Shown here in pieces: positions 23,753 through 32,417 of a stretch of 64,000 bases of DNA (the stretch's first letter is position 1; each line of letters starts with the position of its first letter). The DNA lies in the NCBI RefSeq assembly GCF_016406105.1, contig NZ_CP066308.1, forward strand, positions 1,585,501 through 1,649,500, written 5' to 3'. The DNA comes from Brevibacillus composti. GTDB lineage: Bacteria > Bacillota > Bacilli > Brevibacillales > Brevibacillaceae. The translations under genes were made by a program, and so were the position numbers. A model generated the notes under the pieces. The model was given only the letters and a program-made list of their open reading frames with translations. It was not told where the DNA came from and searched no databases.

Positions 23753-25653
23753 GTGCGCCACGCATGGCGACTAACTAGGCGGTGAAAGTCCGCTGTGGGG
23801 GCTGGTAGTGGCCAACCACTAGCCAAGAGCAAGGGTGTCCACCGTGAGGTGGAATCTGAAGGAAGCTGGAGGCAAAATCCCGGCCCGAGGAACACGAACA
23901 TCATCAGGCATATGGAATGGGACAAGCTTGCGAGACAAAGCAAAGTCCAATACACTACACGGACATTCCGGTGTAAATGATGCGGGTATATGGGAGGAAA
24001 GTGAGTCGTCTTACCGTGGGAGGTCTCATGGACGTGAGAAGATGACATTCGAATCACGGTTGAAACAAGATTTATCATGAGAAGTCAGCAGACGCCATAG
24101 TACCTCGAGCAGTCGACGGCTTGAGGGAAGGGCTGAACCTTAGGAGGTGGTCGTCAATGAATGTTACCGAAACAGGAGATAAGGGCAGCCAACTTCCAAC
24201 GGAAGGCTCACCGCAAAAGAATAGTGCGGAACACGAAGGATATGCGGGAGTGCACGTTCCTGAGAGGATAGCTGAAACCGACGACACCAACGCAAACGAG
24301 TCGAAGGAAAGGTTACTTGAGAAAATCATAAGCAGAGACAATTTGAACGAAGCGTTCAAAAGAGTCAAAGCGAATAAAGGTTCACACGGAATCGACGGGA
24401 TGGGCGTAGATGAACTTCTACAATATCTCAAAGAAAACGGTGAAACCATCAAGGAACAAATCCTGGCGGGCAGATATCGCCCAAATCCCGTTCGAAGGGT
24501 AGAAATCCCAAAAGAGAACGGAAAGAAAAGAAACCTGGGCATCCCAACGGTGGTTGATCGAGTAATCCAGCAGGCAATTGCACAAATGCTCACGCCGATC
24601 TATGAGCAACAGTTCTCGGACAACAGCTTCGGGTTCCGACCCAAACGAAGTGCCCACCAAGCCATAAGGCGCAGCCAGCAATATATTCAGGAAGGCTACC
24701 GCTATGTTGTGGATATGGATCTAGAGAAATACTTTGACACCGTCAACCAAAGCAAGCTCATTGAAGTACTCTCAAGAACGATTAAGGACGGACGAGTCAT
24801 TTCACTAATTCATAAATATCTTCGGGCAGGAGTTGTCGTGAAGCACAAGTTTGAGGAAACAGAAGTCGGCGTACCGCAGGGCGGGAATCTGAGTCCAATT
24901 CTCAGTAATATCATGCTGAATGAGTTGGACAAGGAGCTGGAGAAGAGAGGACACAAGTTTGTGCGATACGCAGATGATTTACTCATCTTCTGCAAGAGCA
25001 GACGAAGTGCCGAACGGACACTAACCAACATTCTCCCCTACATTGAAAAGAAGCTGTTCCTAAAAGTAAATCGGGAGAAAACCGTGGTGGACCTAGCCAT
25101 TCGAGTGAAGTTTCTGGGATTCTCATTCTACAACCAACGAGGGCAAGTGAAAGTCCGCATCCATCCCAAATCCATCGCCAAAATGAAAACAAGAGTGAAG
25201 GAACTAACCGCAAGAAGCAATGGCATGGGAAATGAAGAGAGAGCCGAAAGGCTCAGACGCTATATCATGGGATGGGTCAACTACTTCAAGATTGCGGATA
25301 TGAAGAACCTGCTCCAAACAACGGATGAATGGATGAGAAGAAGGATTCGAATGATCTACTGGAAACAATGGAAACGAATAAGGACAAAATTCGAAAAGCT
25401 GATCTCGTTTGGAATCCCAAAGTTCAAGGCATGGGAATACGCAAATACAAGAAAGAGCTACTGGAGAATCTCCAATAGCCCCATCCTCGCGAAAGCCCTC
25501 GATAACAACACCATTAAAGGCCTCGGATTTCTTTTCTTCTCAGATTATTATCGACAAGTGACTGCGTGAACTAAGGAACCGCCGTATACCGAACGGTACG
25601 TACGGTGGTGTGGGAGGTCGGCTACTCAACTAATGGGTAGCCCCCTACCCGAT
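23753..25653 (+). mobile_element. Group II intron, bacterial class C, copy 1
   Basis: The element starts with GTGCG (the group II 5' consensus) and ends at CCCGAT. Domain V is visible near 25577-25612: ACCGCCGTA and TACGGTGGT form the lower stem and TACC-GAAC-GGTA the upper part. Its catalytic triad is CGC, which together with insertion behind a terminator and an endonuclease-free reverse transcriptase marks class C. A domain VI hairpin (GGCTAC/GTAGCC) follows. The 5' part contains GTGAAAGTCC and the usual domain I segments. Length is 1901 bases. I read copy 2 at 59477-61377 as identical. Base composition is AT-richer than the neighbouring genes, in keeping with acquisition. Confidence 0.92.
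24157..25569 (+). CDS. ltrA: Group II intron-encoded reverse transcriptase/maturase, copy 1
   Basis: This 470-residue protein has the reverse transcriptase domain with FDTVNQSKLIEVLSRTI, GVPQGGNLSPILSNIMLNELD and the active-site YADD at about residues 271-274. The maturase domain X follows (YIMGWVNYFKIADMKNLL, then WEYANTRKSYWRISNS). It ends after GLGFLFFSDYYRQVTA with no HNH endonuclease domain, which fits class C introns. It copies the intron into DNA and helps the RNA splice. The ATG at 24157 follows TTAGGAGGTGGTCGTCA; the TTG at 24121 lacks such a site. Confidence 0.95.
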   Translation: MNVTETGDKGSQLPTEGSPQKNSAEHEGYAGVHVPERIAETDDTNANESKERLLEKIISRDNLNEAFKRVKANKGSHGIDGMGVDELLQYLKENGETIKEQILAGRYRPNPVRRVEIPKENGKKRNLGIPTVVDRVIQQAIAQMLTPIYEQQFSDNSFGFRPKRSAHQAIRRSQQYIQEGYRYVVDMDLEKYFDTVNQSKLIEVLSRTIKDGRVISLIHKYLRAGVVVKHKFEETEVGVPQGGNLSPILSNIMLNELDKELEKRGHKFVRYADDLLIFCKSRRSAERTLTNILPYIEKKLFLKVNREKTVVDLAIRVKFLGFSFYNQRGQVKVRIHPKSIAKMKTRVKELTARSNGMGNEERAERLRRYIMGWVNYFKIADMKNLLQTTDEWMRRRIRMIYWKQWKRIRTKFEKLISFGIPKFKAWEYANTRKSYWRISNSPILAKALDNNTIKGLGFLFFSDYYRQVTA

Positions 25654-25744
25654 TTCTGTCCACGACTGGAAAATAAAACCCGGTAAAAATTTTTCGATAA
25701 TTTCGATCTTTTTACTTAGGAAGAATTGATCATTCCGGCTAACT

Positions 25745-25773
25745 TTGGTATTCTTGAAATAAGTATTTATTAA
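25745..25773 (+). promoter_or_regulatory. Candidate promoter of panE
   Basis: TTGGTA (25745-25750) and TATTAA (25768-25773) are separated by 17 bases in an AT-rich stretch just after the intron. It would drive panE and the following DUF3397 gene. Moderate match only. Confidence 0.4.
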
Positions 25774-25806
25774 TGTAGGTGAACAAATGAGCGGCAGGCG
25801 ATTTCC

Positions 25807-26760
25807 ATGGATCTGGTTGTAATTGGTGGCGGTTCCGTAGGTATGCTGTACGCGGCACGTCTTTTGCTGAGCGGCCAGTCAGTTCGGCTCATTACCCGCA
25901 CGCGGGAGCAAGCAGGCCAAATTCGGCAGGACGGCATCACGCTGCGTCAACTGGACGGAACCGAACGACATGCCCCGATCCCCAGCCAGCCGCTGGAAGA
26001 CGGATTGCCCGCAGCGGATCTGTATTTGCTCGCCGTCAAGCAGACCGATTTGGATTCGATTTTGTCTGCGCTAAGTGATATTCCTCCTGCCGCGAGAGTG
26101 TTGGCTCTGCAAAACGGCATGGGTCATTTTGAAAAAATCACCGGCATCCTGGCCCCGTCTCAGTGCCTTTTTGCCAGCAATACGGAGGGCGCGCGCCGCA
26201 TCTCTCCTGTGTTCGTAGCGCATACCGGGACCGGACTTTTGCGTCTGGGTCCATGGGAGGAGGCAAAGGAGCGCGATCCGATCGGCTCCGCATTTGTCGA
26301 GTTGGCCAATCGGAGCGGATTTCAGGCCGTCTATGAAAATGGCATGAAGCCATTTGCCTGGCGCAAACTGCTCGCAAACGCATCGATAAATCCATTAACA
26401 GCATTGTTCGACATACCAAACGGCATGTTGCTGGAATCGCCGCACACGATGCATCTCATGAGAGAGCTGTTTCAGGAAGCAGCCGCCGTAGCCCAGCGCT
26501 ATGGTGAAAAAATAGAGGAACAAGACTGGCAGGATATTGTAAAAATTTGCCGAAATACTTCCCGGAATATTTCCTCCATGTTGCAAGACATCCGGCGGCG
26601 GAATGAGACTGAAGTGAAGGCTATTAACGGTTATCTCGTACAGAAGGGAAGGGAGGCCGGACTGCCCACCCCTATGCATGAGACAGTGCTGCGCGCCGTG
26701 CTGCTGAAATCAGACATGGTCAAGGGGAAGGGAGAGGCCGCTATTGACCTTTTTCAGTAA
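25807..26760 (+). CDS. panE: 2-dehydropantoate 2-reductase
   Basis: This 317-residue NADP-dependent enzyme makes pantoate for coenzyme A. The N-terminal Rossmann motif is VVIGGGSVGMLYAARL, followed by LAVKQTDLDSI and LALQNGMGHFEKI, which carries the conserved Asn. The C-terminal catalytic region is KPFAWRKLLANASINPLTALFDIPNG, with the conserved Lys and Asn, and PTPMHETVLRAVL. It is the ylbQ-position gene, lying on the bshC-dcw side as in B. subtilis but separated from ylbP by the leucine operon and intron. The ribosome site is weak (AGGCGATTTCC). Confidence 0.88.
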   Translation: MDLVVIGGGSVGMLYAARLLLSGQSVRLITRTREQAGQIRQDGITLRQLDGTERHAPIPSQPLEDGLPAADLYLLAVKQTDLDSILSALSDIPPAARVLALQNGMGHFEKITGILAPSQCLFASNTEGARRISPVFVAHTGTGLLRLGPWEEAKERDPIGSAFVELANRSGFQAVYENGMKPFAWRKLLANASINPLTALFDIPNGMLLESPHTMHLMRELFQEAAAVAQRYGEKIEEQDWQDIVKICRNTSRNISSMLQDIRRRNETEVKAINGYLVQKGREAGLPTPMHETVLRAVLLKSDMVKGKGEAAIDLFQ

Positions 26761-27163
26761 ACTTTGGTCGTTTATCTCGGGGACCTGGACATATTTTTGG
26801 GCGATCATGACCGCCTTTCCTTTTCTCGCATTTCCTCTCGCTTACTTCTTGCTCTACCTCTGGAAGCGGGACCGGCGCTTGGCTGGCCGCTGGGCCATCA
26901 ATATCACGAATTTTTTGTTGATTCGTGCGGTGGCTGTCGCCTACAGCGTCATCTGGCCGGATGCCGTCTCCGCCTGGTGGTGGATTACCGGATTTTTTCT
27001 TGCCGCCATTTCCCTGATCGGCTGGATTCAGGTGAGATGGAAGGGCAAGCTCTCCCTCTTGAAAGCCAGCTTTTCTGTCTGGCGATTGTCCTTTCTCTTA
27101 TTTGGACTGGTTTACGTGGTGCTGTATACGACAGGTATCGTCAAGACGATGGGCAATGTATAG
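26744..27163 (+). CDS. DUF3397-like membrane protein
   Basis: The 139-residue protein has four hydrophobic helices (AIMTAFPFLAFPLAYFLLYL, LLIRAVAVAYSVIW, ITGFFLAAISLIGWIQV, LSFLLFGLVYVVLYTTGIV) with the conserved-looking WKRDRR and RWKGKL loops. Length, topology and position between panE and bshC fit the DUF3397 family of Firmicutes, whose function is unknown. The TTG at 26744 overlaps the end of panE by 17 bases; it was chosen because GGGAGAGG stands six bases upstream, so translation is probably coupled to panE. Confidence 0.7.
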   Translation: MTFFSKLWSFISGTWTYFWAIMTAFPFLAFPLAYFLLYLWKRDRRLAGRWAINITNFLLIRAVAVAYSVIWPDAVSAWWWITGFFLAAISLIGWIQVRWKGKLSLLKASFSVWRLSFLLFGLVYVVLYTTGIVKTMGNV

Positions 27164-27211
27164 TACCTGCGATGCCGATACATATCCTATGAAAGAAAGA
27201 AGGTAGGTTTT

Positions 27212-27769
27212 ATGAAGCTTCCCATCGAATCGATTGGACATAAGATTCGAATGATTCGGAAAGAGCGCGGCTTTACCCTGGAGATTATGGCCAATAAAAC
27301 AGGGCTTAGCAAAGGTTTGCTCAGTCAGGTAGAGCGCGGCATTTCACAGCCTTCACTGGATTCCTTGTGGAAAATTACCAAGGCGCTGGAGGCTTCAATC
27401 ATCCATTTCTTCGAGGATATCGACCAGAAGCAGGTACACGTAACGAAAAAGGCCAAGCGCAGACAAGTCGTTTTTCCAGAATCTTCGGGAACGTACGCCC
27501 TCTTGTCGGCAGGGGGGAGCGCGAAGCTGGGCATGCTGGAAGTCAGGCTCTTGCCGGGACAGCAGGTGCTGGATAAATTCGTGCAAGGCGAGGGAGAGGA
27601 ATGCTTTGTCGTCACGGCGGGCAGGGTGACCGCCCGGTTCCCGGACGAAGAGCATGTCGTGGAGGCAGGGGACAGCATCGCTTTTGACAGTACTAAAGTG
27701 CACAGCATCGAAAACACAGGCGACGAAGAGGCGGTCTTGATCTGGTCCGTGACCACACCGCAGTTTTAA
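27212..27769 (+). CDS. XRE-family regulator with cupin domain
   Basis: The 185-residue protein has an N-terminal helix-turn-helix (residues about 8-62: IGHKIRMIRKERGFTLEIMA, GLSKGLLSQVERGISQPSLDSL) and a C-terminal cupin barrel (LPGQQVLDKFVQGEGEECFV, then VEAGDSIAFDSTKVHSIENTG). Such HTH-cupin proteins often control amino-acid, polyamine or transporter genes by sensing a small ligand in the cupin pocket; the ligand is not known here. It follows DUF3397 by about 50 bases and starts after GAAAGAAGGTAGGTTTT. Confidence 0.85.
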   Translation: MKLPIESIGHKIRMIRKERGFTLEIMANKTGLSKGLLSQVERGISQPSLDSLWKITKALEASIIHFFEDIDQKQVHVTKKAKRRQVVFPESSGTYALLSAGGSAKLGMLEVRLLPGQQVLDKFVQGEGEECFVVTAGRVTARFPDEEHVVEAGDSIAFDSTKVHSIENTGDEEAVLIWSVTTPQF

Positions 27770-27889
27770 AATCGCAAGCAAACGAGCATACTTACACTTT
27801 GACAACCCATTTCGTGGGTTGTTTTGTTTTGTGGGGAAGGGGGGCATGGTATAATTTGCAGTGACACGGAGTAAGAAAGGTGAGCCTCT

Positions 27890-29512
27890 ATGAACGTTGA
27901 ATGTTTATCCCTTCCGTTGGCCAACAAATTGGCTGACGATTATTTGCAGGGCAAGGAGAGCGCCTTGCGCTTTTTTGCCCACCATCCGTACCGCACTGAA
28001 TCTTATCAGGCGCGGATCGAATGGCTCGCGCAACATGAGATTCCCCACCGCAGCGAGCTTGCGGACGGGTTGCATAGCTATAACCGACAAATTGGCAATC
28101 ATCAGGAAGCGCACGCCAACATCGACATCCTGCGGGAGCCGGGGACGATGGTGGTCATTGGCGGCCAGCAGGCTGGCGTGTTGACGGGTCCTCTCTATAC
28201 CATATACAAGGCCGTTCATCTGATTCAGGCAGCCAAACGCTTGCGCGATCAACACGGCGTCCCGGTCGTCCCGGTATTTTGGATCGCCGGGGAGGATCAC
28301 GACATCGACGAAATCGATCACGTATACGGCATGACGGACCATGAGACCCGGCTGCACAAGCTGAAGATGGAGCTGCCCCGCAGCGGACGGCCGTCGGCGA
28401 GCAGCGTGCCGCTGGATCGGGATGCTTGCCGGTCCTTTCTCGATCAGGTATTCGCCCTGATGACCGAGACGGCAGAGACAGCGTCGATCCGGACCTGGGC
28501 AGAGGAGGCAGCCGCGGCGTCCGAGACTGTGGTTGATTGGTTTGCGCGGCTGATGGCTCGCCTGTTTGGCAAGCACGGCCTGATCCTAGTGGAGTCCTCG
28601 CTGCCTTTTCTCAGAGAGCTGGAAAAGCCGGTCTTCACCGAGGTCGTGGAGCGAAATGAAGAGCTGAGCTCCCTGTTGGCAGCCGCGGCCGGCCGGCTGG
28701 AGCAAGCCGGCTATCCGCTCCAGCTGGAGGGAGGAGGACAGGAAGCCAATCTGTTCCTCTACGAAGGCATGGATCGGCTGCAGCTGCTGCGGCACGGCGA
28801 TCATTTTGTCACCCGGCGCGGCATTTACACCCGGGCGGAATTGCTGGAGCTGGCTTCGGCAGATCCCTGTCGCTTCAGCGCCAATGTGGTGACCCGGCCG
28901 CTCATGCAGGAGCATCTCTTTCCCACGCTTGCCTTTGTCGCCGGTCCGGGAGAGATCGCTTACTGGGCGTATTTTAAAGAGGTGTTCGAAGCTTTTGGCA
29001 AAGAGCTCCCCATCGTGCTGCCGCGGATGTCCGTCACGCTGGTGGAAGGGGCGATCGCCCGTCTGTTGAAGGATTTTGATCTCGGGATCGATCGCGCCCT
29101 GATCTCTTTTGCCGAGTGGCGGGCAGCGTGGGAGAGCAAGCAGGGGCCGCATCCGTTGGCAGACCGCTTCGAAGAGGTGCGTGCCGCACTGCAGGAGCTG
29201 TATCGCCCCCTCGTCGGGGATGTGGCCCATCTGGAGCCGGGGCTGCGGCAGCTGGCCGAGAAAAATGCCCAGCGTCTTCTGCAAAATGTCGACTTTTTGG
29301 AAAGCCGTTTGGAGAGGGCATTGGAGCAGCGGGAGGATATCGGCAAACGCCGGCTGTACCGCCTGGAAGCGGCATTGTTTCCCGCTGGCGGACTGCAGGA
29401 GAGGAAGCTCTCGATATTGCCCTTTCTTAATAAATACGGGCTCTCCTTCGTGGATCGCCTGGTCGAAGCGCCGTTTGTGCATGACGGCAGCCACCAGGTC
29501 GTCTATCTGTAG
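27890..29512 (+). CDS. bshC: Bacillithiol biosynthesis cysteine-adding enzyme BshC
   Basis: The 540-residue protein matches BshC (YllA), which adds cysteine to GlcN-malate in the last step of bacillithiol synthesis. Characteristic segments are VVIGGQQAGVLTGPLYTIYKA (a Rossmann-like nucleotide-binding region), VPVFWIAGEDHDIDEIDHVY, and PRMSVTLVEGAIARLLKDF. A long helical section follows toward the C-terminus. Its place directly upstream of the mraZ side of the dcw cluster agrees with B. subtilis yllA. The start follows AAGAAAGGTGAGCCTCT. Low-molecular-weight thiol chemistry is therefore bacillithiol-based in this organism. Confidence 0.95.
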   Translation: MNVECLSLPLANKLADDYLQGKESALRFFAHHPYRTESYQARIEWLAQHEIPHRSELADGLHSYNRQIGNHQEAHANIDILREPGTMVVIGGQQAGVLTGPLYTIYKAVHLIQAAKRLRDQHGVPVVPVFWIAGEDHDIDEIDHVYGMTDHETRLHKLKMELPRSGRPSASSVPLDRDACRSFLDQVFALMTETAETASIRTWAEEAAAASETVVDWFARLMARLFGKHGLILVESSLPFLRELEKPVFTEVVERNEELSSLLAAAAGRLEQAGYPLQLEGGGQEANLFLYEGMDRLQLLRHGDHFVTRRGIYTRAELLELASADPCRFSANVVTRPLMQEHLFPTLAFVAGPGEIAYWAYFKEVFEAFGKELPIVLPRMSVTLVEGAIARLLKDFDLGIDRALISFAEWRAAWESKQGPHPLADRFEEVRAALQELYRPLVGDVAHLEPGLRQLAEKNAQRLLQNVDFLESRLERALEQREDIGKRRLYRLEAALFPAGGLQERKLSILPFLNKYGLSFVDRLVEAPFVHDGSHQVVYL

Positions 29513-29544
29513 ATCTGCCGCCGCTCGTGCGGAGACTGGCATCC

Positions 29545-29594
29545 GATGCGATGGCATCCGCCGATGCGATGGCATCTGCTGATGCGGGCATCAC
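29545..29594 (+). repeat. Short tandem repeat, 18-bp period
   Basis: Three units lie in tandem at 29545, 29563 and 29581. The first two share GATGCGATGGCATC, which is itself an imperfect palindrome, and differ only in the spacer (CGCC, TGCT). The third is partial (GATGCGGGCATC). It is in the non-coding gap after bshC. Confidence 0.7.
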
Positions 29595-29667
29595 GGACAC
29601 TCCGGCATCATCCGATCATGTATGGCTGTTGAACTGCGAAGCTGCGATGCAGCGAATCGACATAGCC

Positions 29668-29702
29668 AGGAGCCGCACCTGTTTGAAGGTGCGGCTCCTT
29701 TT
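29668..29702 (+). terminator. Terminator after bshC
   Basis: AGGAGCCGCACC pairs perfectly with GGTGCGGCTCCT around TGTTTGAA and is followed by TTTT. Confidence 0.9.
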
Positions 29703-29882
29703 CATGTCCTCATGCCCCGCCAGCAGCTGAGAGTTTGGGAATGAGGTGGCCAATCCGGCTTTTCACATGGTATGATGGGAAAAGTTACCTGACCGATTGT
29801 TGTCATTTGTCGAAACATTTCAAGTATATGATCGTCTTACCTGGTAATAGGAGATTTGCTGCGAAAGGTGGTCAAGCTTTTC

Positions 29883-30932
29883 ATGCGAGGCACAATGACA
29901 AAGACAGGAAAATGGCTATTGATCGCTGCCATATCAGCAACAGGGATACTGACGGGTGCTGGCAATGGGCTGCCGAGGGCGGAGGCCCGCTTAACGGATC
30001 CGATCAGCAGCAGGAGTTTTTCAGATACCCAGAGTCATTGGGCCAAAAAAGAGATTGAGGAAGCGGTCCGGGCCGGTTGGGTACAAGGTTTTCCAGACGC
30101 GACTTTCCGACCGGAACAGCCCGTCTCTAAAGAGCAGTTCATGGCATTGCTCGAGCGTGTGCTCCCTGCTTATCAGGGACACGAGCCGGAAGAATTTACG
30201 CGGGAGCAGTACCTCGCAGATGTGCAGGGCCGCTGGTCGGAGAAAACGTACACGCATTTGCTGGCCGCAGGGATTATTCCCTATGGCAAGCCGGATGAGC
30301 CGCTCACCCGCGTAGAGGCCGCCAGATTGTCGCTGGCAGCGCTGGGGAAACAATCCGAGGGGGAGAAGTACAGAGGAACCGCTTCCCGCTTTTTTCGCGA
30401 TATTTCACCGGATAACGAATACCAGGTGCTGATGGTCTACCCGATCTACAAGCTGGGCGTGATGACCGGTTTTCCGGACGGGTCGTTCCGGCCCGAGGAG
30501 CGGGTCAGCCGGGCGCAGGCGGTCGTCCTTTTGAAGCAGATCAAAGAGGCCATCGCAGAGCTCTACCCCGGCCAGGTGACCGAAGCGGAGCGCCAAGCGA
30601 TGACCAAAGCGGTGAGCACGTTTGTCACGGCCGTCATGGATGAGGAGAAGATCCGCCGCTATGACGATTTGGTGAAGTATGTGGAGGAGAATAAATGGCC
30701 GGTGACGGAAAAGTTTCTCCAGGAGCACTTCTCGTTTATGAAGTACGAAGTCTATGATTTCGCCAGATTCCCGCGCTTTGACGAGCTGATCTACTATGCC
30801 AAGATCAGCGAGGGCAAGTACAGAATGACCGTCCAATACTACTCTGGCGAGCTGGGCGGCAGCCTCGACCGAACCTTCTATCTCGCCTCCGAGGACGGGA
30901 AGAATTTTCGCTTGATCGGAAAAGACGAATAA
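29883..30932 (+). CDS. S-layer homology domain protein
   Basis: This exported protein (about 349 residues) has a signal peptide (KTGKWLLIAAISATGILTGAG, cleavage near AEA). Three SLH-like modules follow: SFSDTQSHWAKKEIEEAVRA with GFPDATFRPEQPVSKEQF, YLADVQGRWSEKTYTHLLAAG with EPLTRVEAARL, and FFRDISPDNEYQVLMVYPIY with GFPDGSFRPEERVSRAQA. SLH modules anchor proteins to pyruvylated wall polymers. The C-terminal 120 residues form a separate domain without a known motif. ATG 29883 and ATG 29895 are both possible starts; the first has AAAGGTGG further upstream. Confidence 0.83.
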   Translation: MRGTMTKTGKWLLIAAISATGILTGAGNGLPRAEARLTDPISSRSFSDTQSHWAKKEIEEAVRAGWVQGFPDATFRPEQPVSKEQFMALLERVLPAYQGHEPEEFTREQYLADVQGRWSEKTYTHLLAAGIIPYGKPDEPLTRVEAARLSLAALGKQSEGEKYRGTASRFFRDISPDNEYQVLMVYPIYKLGVMTGFPDGSFRPEERVSRAQAVVLLKQIKEAIAELYPGQVTEAERQAMTKAVSTFVTAVMDEEKIRRYDDLVKYVEENKWPVTEKFLQEHFSFMKYEVYDFARFPRFDELIYYAKISEGKYRMTVQYYSGELGGSLDRTFYLASEDGKNFRLIGKDE

Positions 30933-30992
30933 GATCGGGCTATTTGCCGCAACCGAAGCGGAGCCCTTCGTGATTGCCTTGGCAGCCGCCGC

Positions 30993-32276
30993 TCACATCG
31001 AGCGGGTACGGCTGCTTTGCTTTTGTCTCTCCACCAGCAGCAGGACGGCGGCGATCGCCAGCGGATAGAGGGCGGACCAGCCGAGAAACGGATAGAGGGA
31101 TACGGTCACGATCAGCGATGTCCAGGCGGCAAGACGTCCGTAGCGGCTGTTTTTGAGCAGGCGCACGCCGGCGAGACAGCCCCCGATGTAGGTGGCAAAA
31201 AACGTGGCGTTGGGAAACTGGATCAGGCGCGTGAGATCGATCCACTCCAGGGCCAGGACGGTTAACACCAGACTAAAGCAGATGGCTAGAAAGAAGAGTC
31301 CGCCTACGGGCGTTTGGTATGTCCGGTGAAGATGGCCAAACCAGCGGGGGGCGCTTCCTTGGCGAGCCAGGGCATAAGCGATGCGGGAGGCTGCACCGAC
31401 ATAGGCATTGACCGTGGCTACGCAGATGAACAGCGCGGTGATGCCGACCACCCAACCGCCTGCCGGACCGAGCGAGAGCTGCACCATGACGCTGAGCGAT
31501 GCTTCTGACCGGCCCTCCCCGTAGCTGTGGGTGGCGACTGTGAGCAGCGCGACGGAAAAATACAGCAGCGCGACGATGCCGGCACTCCAGAGGACGCCGC
31601 GCACCGCGTTTTTCTCTGGATCGACGAATTCCTCCGACAGATGGGTGACGGCCTCCCAGCCGATAAAGCACCAGAACAACAGGCCGGCCACCTGCAAGAC
31701 ACTCAGCCAGCCCTGCGGGACAAAAGGGGTAAAGTGGGAGACGGAGGCATGCGGGATCGCGGAAATCACGGCCAGCACCAGAATCGCGGCGATCAGCCCG
31801 ACGACGATGGTCTGCACTTTGCTCGCCACCTGCAGCCCGAAGATGTTCATGATGATGACGGCCACAAGGATCATCCCGGCGGCGAGATAGACCTGCAGCG
31901 GGCTCCAGTCCAGGAGCACGGCGGCGTAATGGGAGGCGGTCACCGCGACGATGGGGGCGCCGATCGGCACCGAGAGCAGGAAGAACCAGCCGACCAGATT
32001 GCCGGCGAAATCGCCGTACACCATCCGCACAAAGGTAGAGACGCCGCCAGAGCTGGGGTGTCGCGCAGACAACAGCCCCATGGTGATCGCCATCGGGAGC
32101 ACCAGGATGGTCATGAAGAGCCAGGCGAGAATCGAGGCAGGCCCTGCGATTTCCGCAGCTAGGCCCGGCAGGAGCAGCACGCCGGAGCCGATGACCGCGC
32201 CGATGTACAGCGTCACGATATGCGGCAGCGACAATGTTTTTCGAAGTCCGGTTGCGTGCGACGGGGAATTTTCCAT
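30993..32276 (-). CDS. APC-family amino-acid permease/exporter (YjeH-like)
   Basis: The 427-residue protein has twelve predicted membrane segments and the APC signature IVTLYIGAVIGSGVLLLPG. Other features are SARHPSSGGVSTFVRMVYGD and CFIGWEAVTHLSEEFVDPEK. The pattern resembles YjeH-type exporters of methionine and branched-chain amino acids more than uptake systems, but direction and substrate are inferred. A LysR regulator is transcribed divergently from the same short gap, so it probably controls this gene. The start follows AGTGAGGGTTCCCT. Confidence 0.8.
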   Translation of the reverse strand: MENSPSHATGLRKTLSLPHIVTLYIGAVIGSGVLLLPGLAAEIAGPASILAWLFMTILVLPMAITMGLLSARHPSSGGVSTFVRMVYGDFAGNLVGWFFLLSVPIGAPIVAVTASHYAAVLLDWSPLQVYLAAGMILVAVIIMNIFGLQVASKVQTIVVGLIAAILVLAVISAIPHASVSHFTPFVPQGWLSVLQVAGLLFWCFIGWEAVTHLSEEFVDPEKNAVRGVLWSAGIVALLYFSVALLTVATHSYGEGRSEASLSVMVQLSLGPAGGWVVGITALFICVATVNAYVGAASRIAYALARQGSAPRWFGHLHRTYQTPVGGLFFLAICFSLVLTVLALEWIDLTRLIQFPNATFFATYIGGCLAGVRLLKNSRYGRLAAWTSLIVTVSLYPFLGWSALYPLAIAAVLLLVERQKQSSRTRSM

Positions 32277-32358
32277 AGGGAACCCTCACTTTTTTAGTAG
32301 CTTTGATCCAGACACTGGATGACATAGCTGCAGTGTAGCATAGACGGAATCATCGGAG

Positions 32359-32378
32359 TTATCTATAATAATTGATAA
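32359..32378. promoter_or_regulatory. Candidate LysR operator
   Basis: TTATC (32359-32363) and GATAA (32374-32378) form a palindrome with a ten-base AT-rich centre. It contains the T-N11-A pattern of LysR-type sites and lies between the divergent permease and LysR genes. Confidence 0.5.
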
Positions 32379-32417
32379 TACGAATCGGAAAAAACGATTG
32401 AGATCGAGGTGAGCCCG

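Noticed and set aside
23753..25653. Integron attC-type class C intron target
   Set aside because: The insertion sites are plain Rho-independent terminators with pyrimidine tails. No integrase, attC site or gene cassette is present.
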